Below are positions 1 through 7,187 of a stretch of DNA of 64,000 nucleotides, piece after piece (position 1 is the first letter of the stretch; the number at the start of each line of letters is the position of its first letter). This DNA comes from Psychroserpens damuponensis (GTDB lineage: Bacteria; Bacteroidota; Bacteroidia; Flavobacteriales; Flavobacteriaceae). The notes under the pieces were generated by a model. The model made no database searches. It worked only from the letters and a program-made list of their open reading frames with translations, and had not been told where the DNA came from. Where the stretch lies: positions 1-64,000 of the forward strand of contig NZ_JXJO01000021.1 of NCBI RefSeq assembly GCF_000826655.1, read 5' to 3'. The position numbers and the translations under genes are program-made.

Positions 1-131
1 AACGTGTTTGTGTATGATTAGTTGCGTGGTTAGGCAACTAAGTTACCAAACTTTTACGAACCCGTGAAAATTCCGCAGGAATTTTCGCAAGTAGGCTAAA
101 ACCAAGCAATTAATTATACACGGTGTTGTGC
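1..131 (-). repeat. attC-like site A (cut by window edge)
   Basis: The left arm after the AAC core has GTGTATGATTAGTTG; the reverse complement of the right arm has GTGTATAATTAATTG, so they differ only by G/A at arm positions 7 and 12. The distal core is GTTGTGCG at 125-132 and matches the start of cassette 1. An inner hairpin (GAAAATTCC-GCA-GGAATTTTC) sits in the central loop near 66-87. The stop codon of the DUF4393 gene lies about 10 bases from the right end. The left core begins at base 1, so at least one more cassette should lie to the left of the window. Confidence 0.8.
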
Positions 132-140
132 GTTCGTTTT

Positions 141-1034
141 TTATTCAATTTCTTTAATACAAGCATCAATGAACCCTTTTCCTAATGTCGTAAACTCAAT
201 GTACGCTTTTCTAGTATTCAACTCTAGTTTAAATTCATCACCTTTGTAATCGGAAATTTCTTTCTCAATTTTTCCCTTTTGATTTTTATAATCAACATTC
301 TCTAGCTTATCATAAACTTCTAGGTCATATTTATTTAGAGTTTCTCTTTCATAAGAGATTAGTCCATTTTGTTCCAAATTCTCTATATAAATATCAATAT
401 TTTCAGGAAAAATTAAACTTACACTATTTTCAATTCCAGTTAAATTCCAAGCAGCTTTGAGATAAACATCCTCTTTGTTCTGTGTACTGTAATCAATCAT
501 TTGTTTTAATTGCTCTTTAGTTTTCGTTCCCTTATTATCATGAAAATTAGGTTTTTCAAATTTTTCCACATAGCGATGAATATAAAAATCTATAAAAGGA
601 ATTCTCTTACTATTTTTAAAATGGAAAAGTATTTTTGCTTCATCAGCAGAAAGATTATTTAAAATTGAGATATATGAAGGATGTACCAATTTTAATGTTT
701 CATCGAACGAAGCTTTTGTTAATAGATTTATAAAAGTCTCGGCTAATTCATTTTGGTCTAAATAAGTTAGTTTATCAATTATGGGTAAGCCAACATATTG
801 TGGTACTTGAGTTGGTGTTAATTCTGTATTCTTGTTTAATTTGTCAGAGTATTTTTCTAGATTTTTTTCAAAGTAGATTTTTGATTTTGAATTTATTAGT
901 TTAAGAGGTAATAGAATTAAATTTGCACCATCTAAAACTGTTTCTAAAGCTTCTCCAGCTTTTTTCATTCCAGGTTTAAATAGGTCTTTATATAAATCTT
1001 TTATAGGTATATTTCCTAAATATTTCTCTAACAT
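141..1034 (-). CDS. DUF4393 (Abi-alpha-like) protein
   Basis: A 297-residue soluble protein resembling the DUF4393/Abi-alpha family, whose members are linked to abortive phage infection; the molecular activity is unknown to me. The N-terminal helical stretch (AGEALETVLDGANLILLPLK) and the later aspartate/alanine-rich helix near LSADEAKILFHF are the parts I recognise. An open frame continues upstream to 1097, but that extension lies in attC-like site B, so I chose the ATG at 1034, about 20 bases inside the cassette. It is the only gene of cassette 1 and stops about 10 bases before its own recombination site, the compact layout expected of an integron cassette. Family assignment is from memory of the family pattern and is fairly likely; a role in phage defence is inference. 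Confidence 0.7.
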   Translation of the reverse strand: MLEKYLGNIPIKDLYKDLFKPGMKKAGEALETVLDGANLILLPLKLINSKSKIYFEKNLEKYSDKLNKNTELTPTQVPQYVGLPIIDKLTYLDQNELAETFINLLTKASFDETLKLVHPSYISILNNLSADEAKILFHFKNSKRIPFIDFYIHRYVEKFEKPNFHDNKGTKTKEQLKQMIDYSTQNKEDVYLKAAWNLTGIENSVSLIFPENIDIYIENLEQNGLISYERETLNKYDLEVYDKLENVDYKNQKGKIEKEISDYKGDEFKLELNTRKAYIEFTTLGKGFIDACIKEIE

Positions 1035-1054
1035 TCTTTGTTGGTTTAAATGAC

Positions 1055-1251
1055 GCACAACGGTCTTGTGTATGAAACGTAGCGTGAAAAAAGACACTAA
1101 CTTTTCGGATTAAACACGAGCCGAATTTTTATTTTTTCTATTTATCTTTTAATTTCTAAATATACAAAAATAAAAATTTGGTGGACTTAATAAATAAGTA
1201 AAAACCTCTCGGAAAGCCTGTAATAGCTATGTTTTATACACTTTGTTGTGC
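1055..1251 (-). repeat. attC-like site B
   Basis: At about 197 bp this is the longest of the six sites. The left arm reads GTGTATGAAACGTAGC and the right arm (reverse complement) GTGTATAAAACATAGC, again differing by G/A at positions 7 and 12. The left AAC core is followed by six bases (GGTCTT) before GTGTAT, the right by three (AAA). The proximal core GTTGTGCGT belongs to cassette 1; the distal core GTTGTGCATAGTGC matches the start of cassette 2 (GTTGTGCATAATGC). The centre is A/T-rich and holds no gene. Confidence 0.8.
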
Positions 1252-1308
1252 ATAGTGCTTTTCACGTTCAGCTTGGTTTTCCGATGTTTGTTATTTAGTT
1301 CAAATGTG

Positions 1309-1394
1309 AGCGTTGGCAAGACATACTCTTTTGCAATTTTTGGCGTAGCGTTGGCTGGTGCGAATTGTAAATGTGTATGGCTTTTAGCTTTGGC
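1309..1394. repeat. S1 hairpin (second repeat family)
   Basis: An imperfect hairpin with arms at 1322-1338 and 1363-1379. CATAC pairs with GTATG, then TCT faces TGT (T.T, C-G, T.T), then the stem resumes. It is bounded by AGCGTTGGCAA and has a second GCGTTGGC in the loop. It lies at the 3' side of the cassette 2 operon, in the same orientation as S2-S4. Immediately outside it is TTTAGTTCAAATGT (1294-1307), a 14-base direct repeat found again beyond S2. Function unknown. Confidence 0.65.
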
Positions 1395-1422
1395 TTATAA
1401 CAAATAAATTTTCAACATTTTA

Positions 1423-2736
1423 TTAATCCATTATAAACTTAAATCCTGCGGTAATAATGCTAGAAGTAAATGATGTGTCTCTATCGTACTGATAAAATTT
1501 TAAGTCAATACTTTTTAATCCAAATTTCCAAATATGAGCTTTTGCGAAAATATCCGTGTACGATACTCCAAAACCAATTTGATTTGCAGAATATTCGGAA
1601 AGGTCATAATCAGATGTGTAAAACTCATCTGTTGACAAAGCACTTTCATATGGTCTGAAATAGTCGGCAGCTGTTTGATTATAAAACCTATACGATGGAT
1701 ACAATGTAAATTTATCAGTTATTTTAATTGGTACTTCAATACTTGCAGTATGTGAAGTAATTCCCCAATCATCAAAATAATAGCGATAGAATGTTCTTAA
1801 TGTAAATGTTTCATTAAGATACCAATTTAAACGACCACCAACTGCTACTTTAAATCTTGAATCTGGCAAACGCTCAACAGCGTCTGCAAGTTGAAAATTA
1901 TCTATGAATGAATCTGCAACATCGCTAAAATAAACTCTTTGAAATGGTGTAGATAATAAACCTTGCTGTTGTACAAAATCTAATGCTAATGAACCTTGTA
2001 CGTTTTTATGAAGAATTTGAGAGAATCCAAAACCTAAAGAATAAGAATTACGACCTTCATCTTTAAATTCACTAAATCTAGGATTGTAATTTGTGTTTCC
2101 TGTAATTGTGTTTTGTGTAAATAAAGAATTACTTAAACCATTCCCGTTTTCTCCAAATGGTCTTAATTCGGTTGGGTAAATAGCATTCCAAGTATCTATG
2201 TAAACATTTGCATTTACACTTAATTCTGTGTTCTTTTCGTTAAATAATTTTGTGTAACTACCACCAACGCCAGCAGAAAAATAATCATATTCTGATGAAA
2301 TAGATATTTTTGCAGACCAAATATCATTTCTATCGTCAGAGCTATGACTATAACTTCCAGTCAAATTTGCCCATAGGTCGCTACTTGATGCACCAGATGA
2401 TGCTTGAAATGGGTCTGCTGGTTCATCATCAAAAGGGCCAACGTTGCTTGAAGATGCTGATGTGTATGCGGAAACTCCTGCGTCAATGGTCAATACGTCA
2501 TCATCATTTAAAGGTATTGAAACCACAAAAGTTCCTGTAACATCTGTTAATTCTTCAGTACCTATTCCGCCACTTACCGCAGCATTATCTCCATCTTGCG
2601 AGTAGTAACTTGTTAGAAAATCTACTTCTGTAGTTTCTAATACCCGTTTTTTATAAACTTTGGTTGAGTCTTGTCCTGTTTGCGAATATGATTTAGCAAA
2701 AGCAAATACGCATAATATCAAAATAAATTTTTTCAA
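1423..2736 (-). CDS. DUF3570 outer-membrane beta-barrel protein
   Basis: A 437-residue exported protein with an N-terminal signal peptide (LILCVFAFAKSYSQ) and alternating aromatic/polar strands, ending in an aromatic-rich strand (TAGFKFIMD) as in outer-membrane beta-barrels. It looks like the DUF3570 family, which typically lies beside DUF4266 lipoproteins, ApbE and thioredoxin genes, exactly as here. I chose the TTG at 2736 because it gives a normal signal peptide (KKFILIL...) and lies just after the DUF4266 stop; upstream in-frame codons overlap that gene. It is the last gene of a four-gene operon, followed by S1 and site B. Its job is not known to me; a role with the flavinylated partner at the cell surface is inference. 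Confidence 0.75.
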   Translation of the reverse strand: MKKFILILCVFAFAKSYSQTGQDSTKVYKKRVLETTEVDFLTSYYSQDGDNAAVSGGIGTEELTDVTGTFVVSIPLNDDDVLTIDAGVSAYTSASSSNVGPFDDEPADPFQASSGASSSDLWANLTGSYSHSSDDRNDIWSAKISISSEYDYFSAGVGGSYTKLFNEKNTELSVNANVYIDTWNAIYPTELRPFGENGNGLSNSLFTQNTITGNTNYNPRFSEFKDEGRNSYSLGFGFSQILHKNVQGSLALDFVQQQGLLSTPFQRVYFSDVADSFIDNFQLADAVERLPDSRFKVAVGGRLNWYLNETFTLRTFYRYYFDDWGITSHTASIEVPIKITDKFTLYPSYRFYNQTAADYFRPYESALSTDEFYTSDYDLSEYSANQIGFGVSYTDIFAKAHIWKFGLKSIDLKFYQYDRDTSFTSSIITAGFKFIMD

Positions 2737-2749
2737 CTTTCTTGTTTTA

Positions 2750-2962
2750 TTAGTTACAGCCACAGCCTCCTCCAGTTTTTCCTCCATTTGCGCCAACAGC
2801 AGCCTCACGATATGAATGCATTGTGGAAACATTTCTGTCACATTTCTTATCTGCCAATGCCATATCTGGGTCATTTATATTTACTTTTTCGTATTCTTTA
2901 ACCACAACACAGCTACTAAAACAAATTGTTATCAATGTGACACATATAAATTTTTTAATCAT
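2750..2962 (-). CDS. DUF4266 small lipoprotein
   Basis: A 70-residue lipoprotein: signal peptide with lipobox CFSSC (Cys at about 18), then a conserved central part (EYEKVNINDPDMALADKKCD) and a glycine/cysteine-rich tail ending GGGCGCN. This matches the DUF4266 pattern. Its start overlaps the end of the apbE gene by four bases, implying translational coupling. The adjacent ApbE flavin transferase and DUF3570 barrel suggest that this small protein works with them in a periplasmic or surface redox function; being a flavinylation target is possible but unproven, and I see no canonical DGATG-type acceptor motif, so that part is speculation. Confidence 0.75.
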   Translation of the reverse strand: MIKKFICVTLITICFSSCVVVKEYEKVNINDPDMALADKKCDRNVSTMHSYREAAVGANGGKTGGGCGCN

Positions 2963-3939
2963 AATTTATTTATTTCTATATTCTTTGATTTTGTAATATT
3001 TCCATTATCATCTATGATAATACATTCTATTTTTGGTAATTGATTAATGCGGTCTAAACCAGCTTCTTTTCCCATAACAAAAATTGAAGTTGCAAGTGCA
3101 TCCGCTAATTCTGCTTTAGGTGCAAAAACTGTTACACTTATAATTCCAGTTGAAGGATATCCAGTTCTTGGGTCAATAATATGTGTGTATCCTTTGCCAT
3201 TAAAAATTACATACTTTTCATAATTTCCAGAAGTTACTACTGCTCCATTTGTAATTGGAAGTAATGCAAAGACTTTATTTTTATCCATTGGATTAGTAAT
3301 AGCGACTTTCCATTCATTTCCATTGGGTTGTTTTCCCCAAGTATTCATATCTCCAGAAGCATTAATAATTCCAGAAGTTACACCTTTTAAAATCAATAAA
3401 TCTTTAGCTTTGTCTGCTGCATACCCTTTTCCAATAGCACCAAAACCTATTTTCATTCCTTCTAATTTAAGAAATACAGTACTATTTTTTTTGTCTAAAA
3501 CAATGTTTTGATAGCCAACCTTCTCTACAGAAATAGTTGTTTCCTCTTTTGAAGGCATTTTGGTCATACTGCCGTCAAACTTCCAAATCCTGTCCATTGA
3601 AGCATAGCTAATGTCAAAAGCACCATCAGTCAATTTTGAAATGCCTATTGCTCTTTCAATTAAATCAAACAGTTCTTTGTCAACTTTAACAGGTTTAATG
3701 CCTGCATTACGATTAATTTCTGATGTTTGAGAATTATCATCCCAAGATGAAATTAATTTTTCAATTCTTGATATTTCTGCGACAGCAGTATCAATATATT
3801 TATTTGCTTGTATAGAATCGTTTGCCACAACAGTAATGTCAAATCGACTACCCATTAATTTTAGAGTTCTTTTGTAAGATTCTTGAGCGTTACAGCTGAT
3901 TAATGAGATAAATAGTAATAGAGTGATTAACTTTTTCAA
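2959..3939 (-). CDS. apbE: ApbE-family FAD:protein FMN transferase
   Basis: ApbE enzymes move FMN from FAD onto a Ser/Thr of exported partner proteins. This 326-residue copy is a lipoprotein (LISC at about 13-16) and shows the family landmarks: MGSRFDITVVA near residue 29, the GFGAIGKGYAADKA glycine-rich stretch, INASGDMNTWGKQPNG, the THIIDPRTGYPS segment and the C-terminal ADALATSIFVMG. Length is normal. It overlaps the DUF4266 gene by four bases and lies one base after the thioredoxin gene stop, so the operon is trx-apbE-DUF4266-DUF3570. The acceptor protein is not certain. Finding a complete flavinylation module inside a single integron-like cassette is unusual. Confidence 0.9.
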   Translation of the reverse strand: MKKLITLLLFISLISCNAQESYKRTLKLMGSRFDITVVANDSIQANKYIDTAVAEISRIEKLISSWDDNSQTSEINRNAGIKPVKVDKELFDLIERAIGISKLTDGAFDISYASMDRIWKFDGSMTKMPSKEETTISVEKVGYQNIVLDKKNSTVFLKLEGMKIGFGAIGKGYAADKAKDLLILKGVTSGIINASGDMNTWGKQPNGNEWKVAITNPMDKNKVFALLPITNGAVVTSGNYEKYVIFNGKGYTHIIDPRTGYPSTGIISVTVFAPKAELADALATSIFVMGKEAGLDRINQLPKIECIIIDDNGNITKSKNIEINKL

Positions 3940-3940
3940 A

Positions 3941-4381
3941 TTATTTAATAAAAGCGTTTAATTCCTTAATATAATTTTCTGGTGTAGTTTTTTTATAACT
4001 ACTTTCTCCTAATACTTTGCCTTTAGAATCTAGAACTACAACAAAAGGGAAATATCCTTGTTTATTGTATTTTTCGGCAAGTAGTGCGTTCGCTTTTGTT
4101 TGTGTCTCGGATAGTGCATTATTCTTTTTTCTCGGAAAATCTGCTTTTAGCATTACATAATTTTCGTTAGCATACTTTTTAAAAGCCTCTGTACTCCAAA
4201 TTTCTCTATCAAGTTTAATACAAGGCGCACACCAATCTGAACCTTGAAATACTAATATTATAGGTTTACTTTCTTTGGATGCGAGTTCTTTTGCAACGTT
4301 AATATCTGTATTCCAATCTTGAGCCATTGTTGTGCTTACGCTTACAAACATTACTACTAATACCACAATTATTTTTTTCAT
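3941..4381 (-). CDS. Exported thioredoxin-fold protein
   Basis: A 146-residue protein with signal peptide (cleavage after TTMAQ, about residue 21) and a thioredoxin fold whose active site is WCAPC at about 52-56, followed by the cis-Pro region YFPFVVVLD. It resembles the thioredoxin_7/DsbD-gamma-like periplasmic thioredoxins and should reduce or isomerise disulfides in the periplasm. It is the first gene of cassette 2. Possible clients are the cysteine-rich DUF4266 lipoprotein and other partners of the same operon (inference). Confidence 0.88.
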   Translation of the reverse strand: MKKIIVVLVVMFVSVSTTMAQDWNTDINVAKELASKESKPIILVFQGSDWCAPCIKLDREIWSTEAFKKYANENYVMLKADFPRKKNNALSETQTKANALLAEKYNKQGYFPFVVVLDSKGKVLGESSYKKTTPENYIKELNAFIK

Positions 4382-4504
4382 TTTAATATTATTTATTTTT
4401 CATAAATGGATAGTCAACAATTAGACCAATACCTATAAACGAATGTATTATTTTTTTGTTATATATCAGCTCATTTTTTTCAGTTGAATATATAGAGTCA
4501 ATTC

Positions 4505-4593
4505 GAGCGTTGGCAAAAAACAGCTCTTTTATTTTTTTAGCGTTGGCTTTTTAGAGCGTTGGCAAAAAATAAATGTGCTGTTTGTGCGTTGGC
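4505..4593. repeat. S2 hairpin (second repeat family)
   Basis: Arms at 4521-4537 and 4564-4580. CAGC pairs with GCTG, then the same TCT/TGT internal loop as in S1, then an A/T stem. Four copies of GCGTTGGC lie within and around it in direct orientation. It sits at the 5' side of the cassette 2 operon, directly oriented with respect to S1, and is followed by the 14-base direct repeat TTTAGTTCAAATGT (4597-4610) that also precedes S1. With site C it accounts for the 394-base gene-free stretch upstream of the thioredoxin gene. Confidence 0.65.
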
Positions 4594-4637
4594 GTTTTTA
4601 GTTCAAATGTTCAATTTTAGCACGATTTTCGCATTAT

Positions 4638-4770
4638 GCACAACGTGTTTGTATATGGAAAGTAGCAGATTTATATGTGCCATTTTTCAGTTTAAAAACA
4701 AAGATAGCAGAAATGAACTAAACTTTAAATTTAGCTCTTAACTGCTATTTTTTATATACGTTGTTGGCAA
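4638..4770 (-). repeat. attC-like site C
   Basis: The left arm is GTATATGGAAAGTAGCAG and the right arm (reverse complement) GTATATAAAAAATAGCAG, with G/A differences at positions 7, 8 and 12. The left core AAC is followed by GTGTTT, the right by AAC before GTATAT. The proximal core (GTTGTGCATAATGC on the minus strand) belongs to cassette 2; the distal core GTTGGCAACAGTATT matches the start of cassette 3. The AhpD-like gene stops five bases beyond the distal core. Confidence 0.82.
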
Positions 4771-4775
4771 CAGTA

Positions 4776-5228
4776 TTATTTTTGTACTTTATAATTTCCT
4801 GCAGGCAATTTGAACGTTCTAACTAACCTTGTCCAAGTATTTATTTGAGACACAGCAAACGTTATGTTACAAATTTCTTCTGTGTTAAAATATTTGGTTA
4901 AAGCATTGAAAATATCATCCGATATATCTTTTTCACTTAACTCTGTTAAGGCTTCTGTAAATTTAAGGACTACTCTTTCTTTTTCAGTAAAGAAAGAGGT
5001 ATTATTCCAAACACTAATAGTTGACAAACGTAATTCCGTCTCCCCTTTATGCCTTAACTCTTTATAATGCATATCAATGCAGTAAGTACACTTGTTAATT
5101 TGTGCCACCCTTAAACGCATTAACTCTAAAAGTTGAAAATCTAATGTTGATTCTTTAAGATATTTTTCTATTCCCATTAATTTCTCTACCATTTCTTTGG
5201 GAATTTGATTAAATTTAATTCGTTCCAT
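4776..5228 (-). CDS. Carboxymuconolactone decarboxylase / AhpD-like protein
   Basis: A 150-residue cytoplasmic protein of the CMD/AhpD-like all-helical family. The redox motif CTYCIDMHYKE (C-x2-C-x3-H) near residues 48-58 is the alkylhydroperoxidase signature, followed by ISVWNNTSFFTEKERVVLKFTEALT. It resembles the YnjB/Pxd-type AhpD proteins that detoxify peroxides or organic electrophiles. It is the last gene of cassette 3 and ends almost on the recombination site. The same cassette holds a second CMD-fold protein, suggesting a shared stress-detoxification role (inference). Confidence 0.87.
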   Translation of the reverse strand: MERIKFNQIPKEMVEKLMGIEKYLKESTLDFQLLELMRLRVAQINKCTYCIDMHYKELRHKGETELRLSTISVWNNTSFFTEKERVVLKFTEALTELSEKDISDDIFNALTKYFNTEEICNITFAVSQINTWTRLVRTFKLPAGNYKVQK

Positions 5229-5284
5229 AGTTTTTATTATTTTTTGAATGAAGTCTATATATTCTCTTTACCTAATTTGTAAAT

Positions 5285-5791
5285 TTAATTTTCTTTTTTA
5301 GTATAATATTTTGAAGTAATAATGGCAATTGGAAGCCCAACTAAAACCATATGCCAAATTATTCCAACAATTGCTAAATTTATATCAAAAGGACTTTTAG
5401 GTATATTTGATTGAGGTAATACAATCAAATTCATCACTAGCCAAATAGCTAAGCCAAATAGCAACCCCATTAATGCTACGTTTTTTCTTAAAAATGAAAG
5501 TTTAGGAAATAAGAAAAAATAGACAATAGCACATACGTATGCTATTATAAAATGATAAATAGTACCTGCTAATATCATTAGAAAACCACTATTGATTGCT
5601 TCTGGACCGTGTATTCCTGATGCTATAAATTGTAATACTTGCAACGGATTTAAACCAAAGAATATATAATAGACAATTACGCCTGCTATTGCATCTAATA
5701 TTCCAGCTACTAAACCAGACCAAAGTATGGTTTTTGTAGCGCTAGATGATTTTGTAAAGTCAAAAATCGATGTTATTTTATTTGCTTTCAT
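5285..5791 (-). CDS. Multi-pass membrane protein of unknown function
   Basis: A 168-residue integral membrane protein with about four hydrophobic helices (near residues 22-48, 65-95, 105-128 and 142-162) and a short loop IASGIHGPEAINSG after the first. I do not recognise the family with confidence; the pattern recalls small Bacteroidota inner-membrane proteins of the YagU/DUF1440 kind. It lies between two CMD-family genes in cassette 3, six bases after the upstream gene, so it is probably co-transcribed and may take part in the same stress response. Confidence 0.7.
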   Translation of the reverse strand: MKANKITSIFDFTKSSSATKTILWSGLVAGILDAIAGVIVYYIFFGLNPLQVLQFIASGIHGPEAINSGFLMILAGTIYHFIIAYVCAIVYFFLFPKLSFLRKNVALMGLLFGLAIWLVMNLIVLPQSNIPKSPFDINLAIVGIIWHMVLVGLPIAIITSKYYTKKEN

Positions 5792-5796
5792 TTTTT

Positions 5797-6345
5797 TTAA
5801 ATTTTTGGGACTTCAGGGAAGTCGATTTTAATTTGAGTGATATTGTGAAGATAATTTGTGATTGTTTTTTCACCTATTTGTAGGATAACATCAATTAAGT
5901 GACCTTGATTATAGCCTTCATTAAAAAATAGCTCCAAATATTTTTGGTTTATTTTTCCACGCGTGTTTACAATGTCTTGACTTAATTTTATCAGAGCGTT
6001 TAGTTTCCTATCAAAAGAAGCTTGCCCGCTTCTAATTTCTATAGCTTCAGAATCTGTAAAACCATTCATTTTCCCAATTACTGTATGAGCTGCTCTACAA
6101 TAGTTACAATCATTTACTTCGCTTACAATAAGATTGATAACTTCTTTTTCCTTATTGGTTAAAGATGAAATGGCATTTTGGAATGAAATATATCTATTCA
6201 AGCCATTATCAGATAAGCCAAGAGTTGCAAACAAATTGGGCATAAAGCCTACAGATTTTACAATAGCATCGTAAACAGGTGCATTGGTTTTAGACATTTG
6301 TTCCCGTATAGGAACTTCAAATTTGATTTTAGAATTTGTATTCAT
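5797..6345 (-). CDS. Carboxymuconolactone decarboxylase-family (peroxidase-related) protein
   Basis: A 182-residue CMD-family protein. An N-terminal YDAIVKSVGFMPNLFATLG segment is typical of the uncharacterised peroxidase-related branch, followed by the redox motif CNYCRAAHT (C-x2-C-x3-H) near residues 79-87. Such proteins use the two cysteines and histidine to reduce hydroperoxides. It is the second gene of cassette 3, 100 bases after the Crp/Fnr gene; that gap contains A/T-rich sequence with ATCTTTG-like elements, so it may have its own promoter. Confidence 0.87.
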   Translation of the reverse strand: MNTNSKIKFEVPIREQMSKTNAPVYDAIVKSVGFMPNLFATLGLSDNGLNRYISFQNAISSLTNKEKEVINLIVSEVNDCNYCRAAHTVIGKMNGFTDSEAIEIRSGQASFDRKLNALIKLSQDIVNTRGKINQKYLELFFNEGYNQGHLIDVILQIGEKTITNYLHNITQIKIDFPEVPKI

Positions 6346-6445
6346 AATTCTTTGTGTTTTTATTTATGACACAAAGATTAGAACATAAAGATTATTATGA
6401 ATTCAGATATCTGAAGAAATAATGTTCGTATAGCTGAACATTTAA

Positions 6446-7030
6446 TTATTTAGTTAATTGATTACGTATTTCACTTAAATATTGCTTAGAAACACCCAAA
6501 TATGAGGCAACCATATATTGTGGAATTCTTTGTTCAAATTCTGGATATTCCTCTGTGAATAATAGATATTTTTCTTTAGCAGAAAAGCTCAAATTAGTAA
6601 TTATACGTTTCTCTAAAGTTATTGAAACATTTTGAAAAAGAACACGGAAAAAATGTTCTAATTCAGAAATCTCTAGGTATAGTTTTTCTAAATTTTCACG
6701 AGAAATTTGAATAACCATAGTATCCTTTAAACATTGAATGTTAGTATTTGAAACCTCTTTATTCATAAAACTAGGCAAATCTACAGCCCACCAGTTTTCT
6801 ATAGCAAATCTAAATATGTGCTCATTTCCTTCGTCATCAATATGGAAAGTTTTAGTTGTTCCTGAAATAATGAAATTTATAAAATTGCACGAATCCCCTT
6901 GTTGTAATATGTATTGACCTTTTAAATACTTTCTCGTACTGACTTTAGATAAAACAATTGCTTCTTCTTGTTTTGAAAGAGTAATTGATTTTTCTAAATA
7001 GTTAATAAAATATGAAGCAGAGTTAATCAT
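6446..7030 (-). CDS. Crp/Fnr-family transcriptional regulator
   Basis: A 194-residue regulator with an N-terminal cyclic-nucleotide-binding-type beta-roll (about 25-115; LKGQYILQQGDSCNFINFIISG) and a C-terminal helix-turn-helix (YMVASYLGVSKQYLSEIRNQL, about 171-191). No Fnr-type cysteine cluster is present, so it is not an iron-sulfur sensor. This short Bacteroidota type is common. It is the first gene of cassette 3, starting about 20 bases from the cassette 5' end, and probably controls the CMD/AhpD genes behind it. A cassette carrying its own regulator does not need the integron promoter (inference). Confidence 0.88.
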   Translation of the reverse strand: MINSASYFINYLEKSITLSKQEEAIVLSKVSTRKYLKGQYILQQGDSCNFINFIISGTTKTFHIDDEGNEHIFRFAIENWWAVDLPSFMNKEVSNTNIQCLKDTMVIQISRENLEKLYLEISELEHFFRVLFQNVSITLEKRIITNLSFSAKEKYLLFTEEYPEFEQRIPQYMVASYLGVSKQYLSEIRNQLTK

Positions 7031-7044
7031 TTTTAGAATATTGT

Positions 7045-7178
7045 TGCCAACGGTCTTGTGTATGGAAAGTTGCGTTTTTGTGTGCGAGGATTTTCCGAAG
7101 GAAAATCAGACGTAACAAAAATGCAACAACCTTTGTTTAAGCACTAATGTAGCAATTTTCTATACACGTTGTTGTGGT
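7045..7178 (-). repeat. attC-like site D
   Basis: The left arm is GTGTATGGAAAGTTGC and the right arm (reverse complement) GTGTATAGAAAATTGC, with G/A differences at positions 7 and 12. AAC-GGTCTT on the left faces AAC-AAC on the right. The loop has an inner perfect hairpin GATTTTCC-GAA-GGAAAATC. The proximal core belongs to cassette 3 (GTTGGCAACAATATT); the distal core GTTGTGGTGTCG matches the start of cassette 4 (GTTGTGGTGCAT). Confidence 0.83.
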
Positions 7179-7187
7179 GTCGTTTTT

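Noticed and set aside
1035..1097. N-terminal extension of the DUF4393 gene
   Set aside because: The extra codons lie within attC-like site B, and a suitable ATG exists just inside the cassette.
1309..4593. Repeated GCGTTGGC words considered as a CRISPR array
   Set aside because: Copies are only eight to ten bases, irregularly spaced within hairpins, and there are no cas genes.
4559..4741. A 60-codon frame on the plus strand
   Set aside because: It crosses S2 and site C and encodes low-complexity, cysteine-rich sequence with no likely function.
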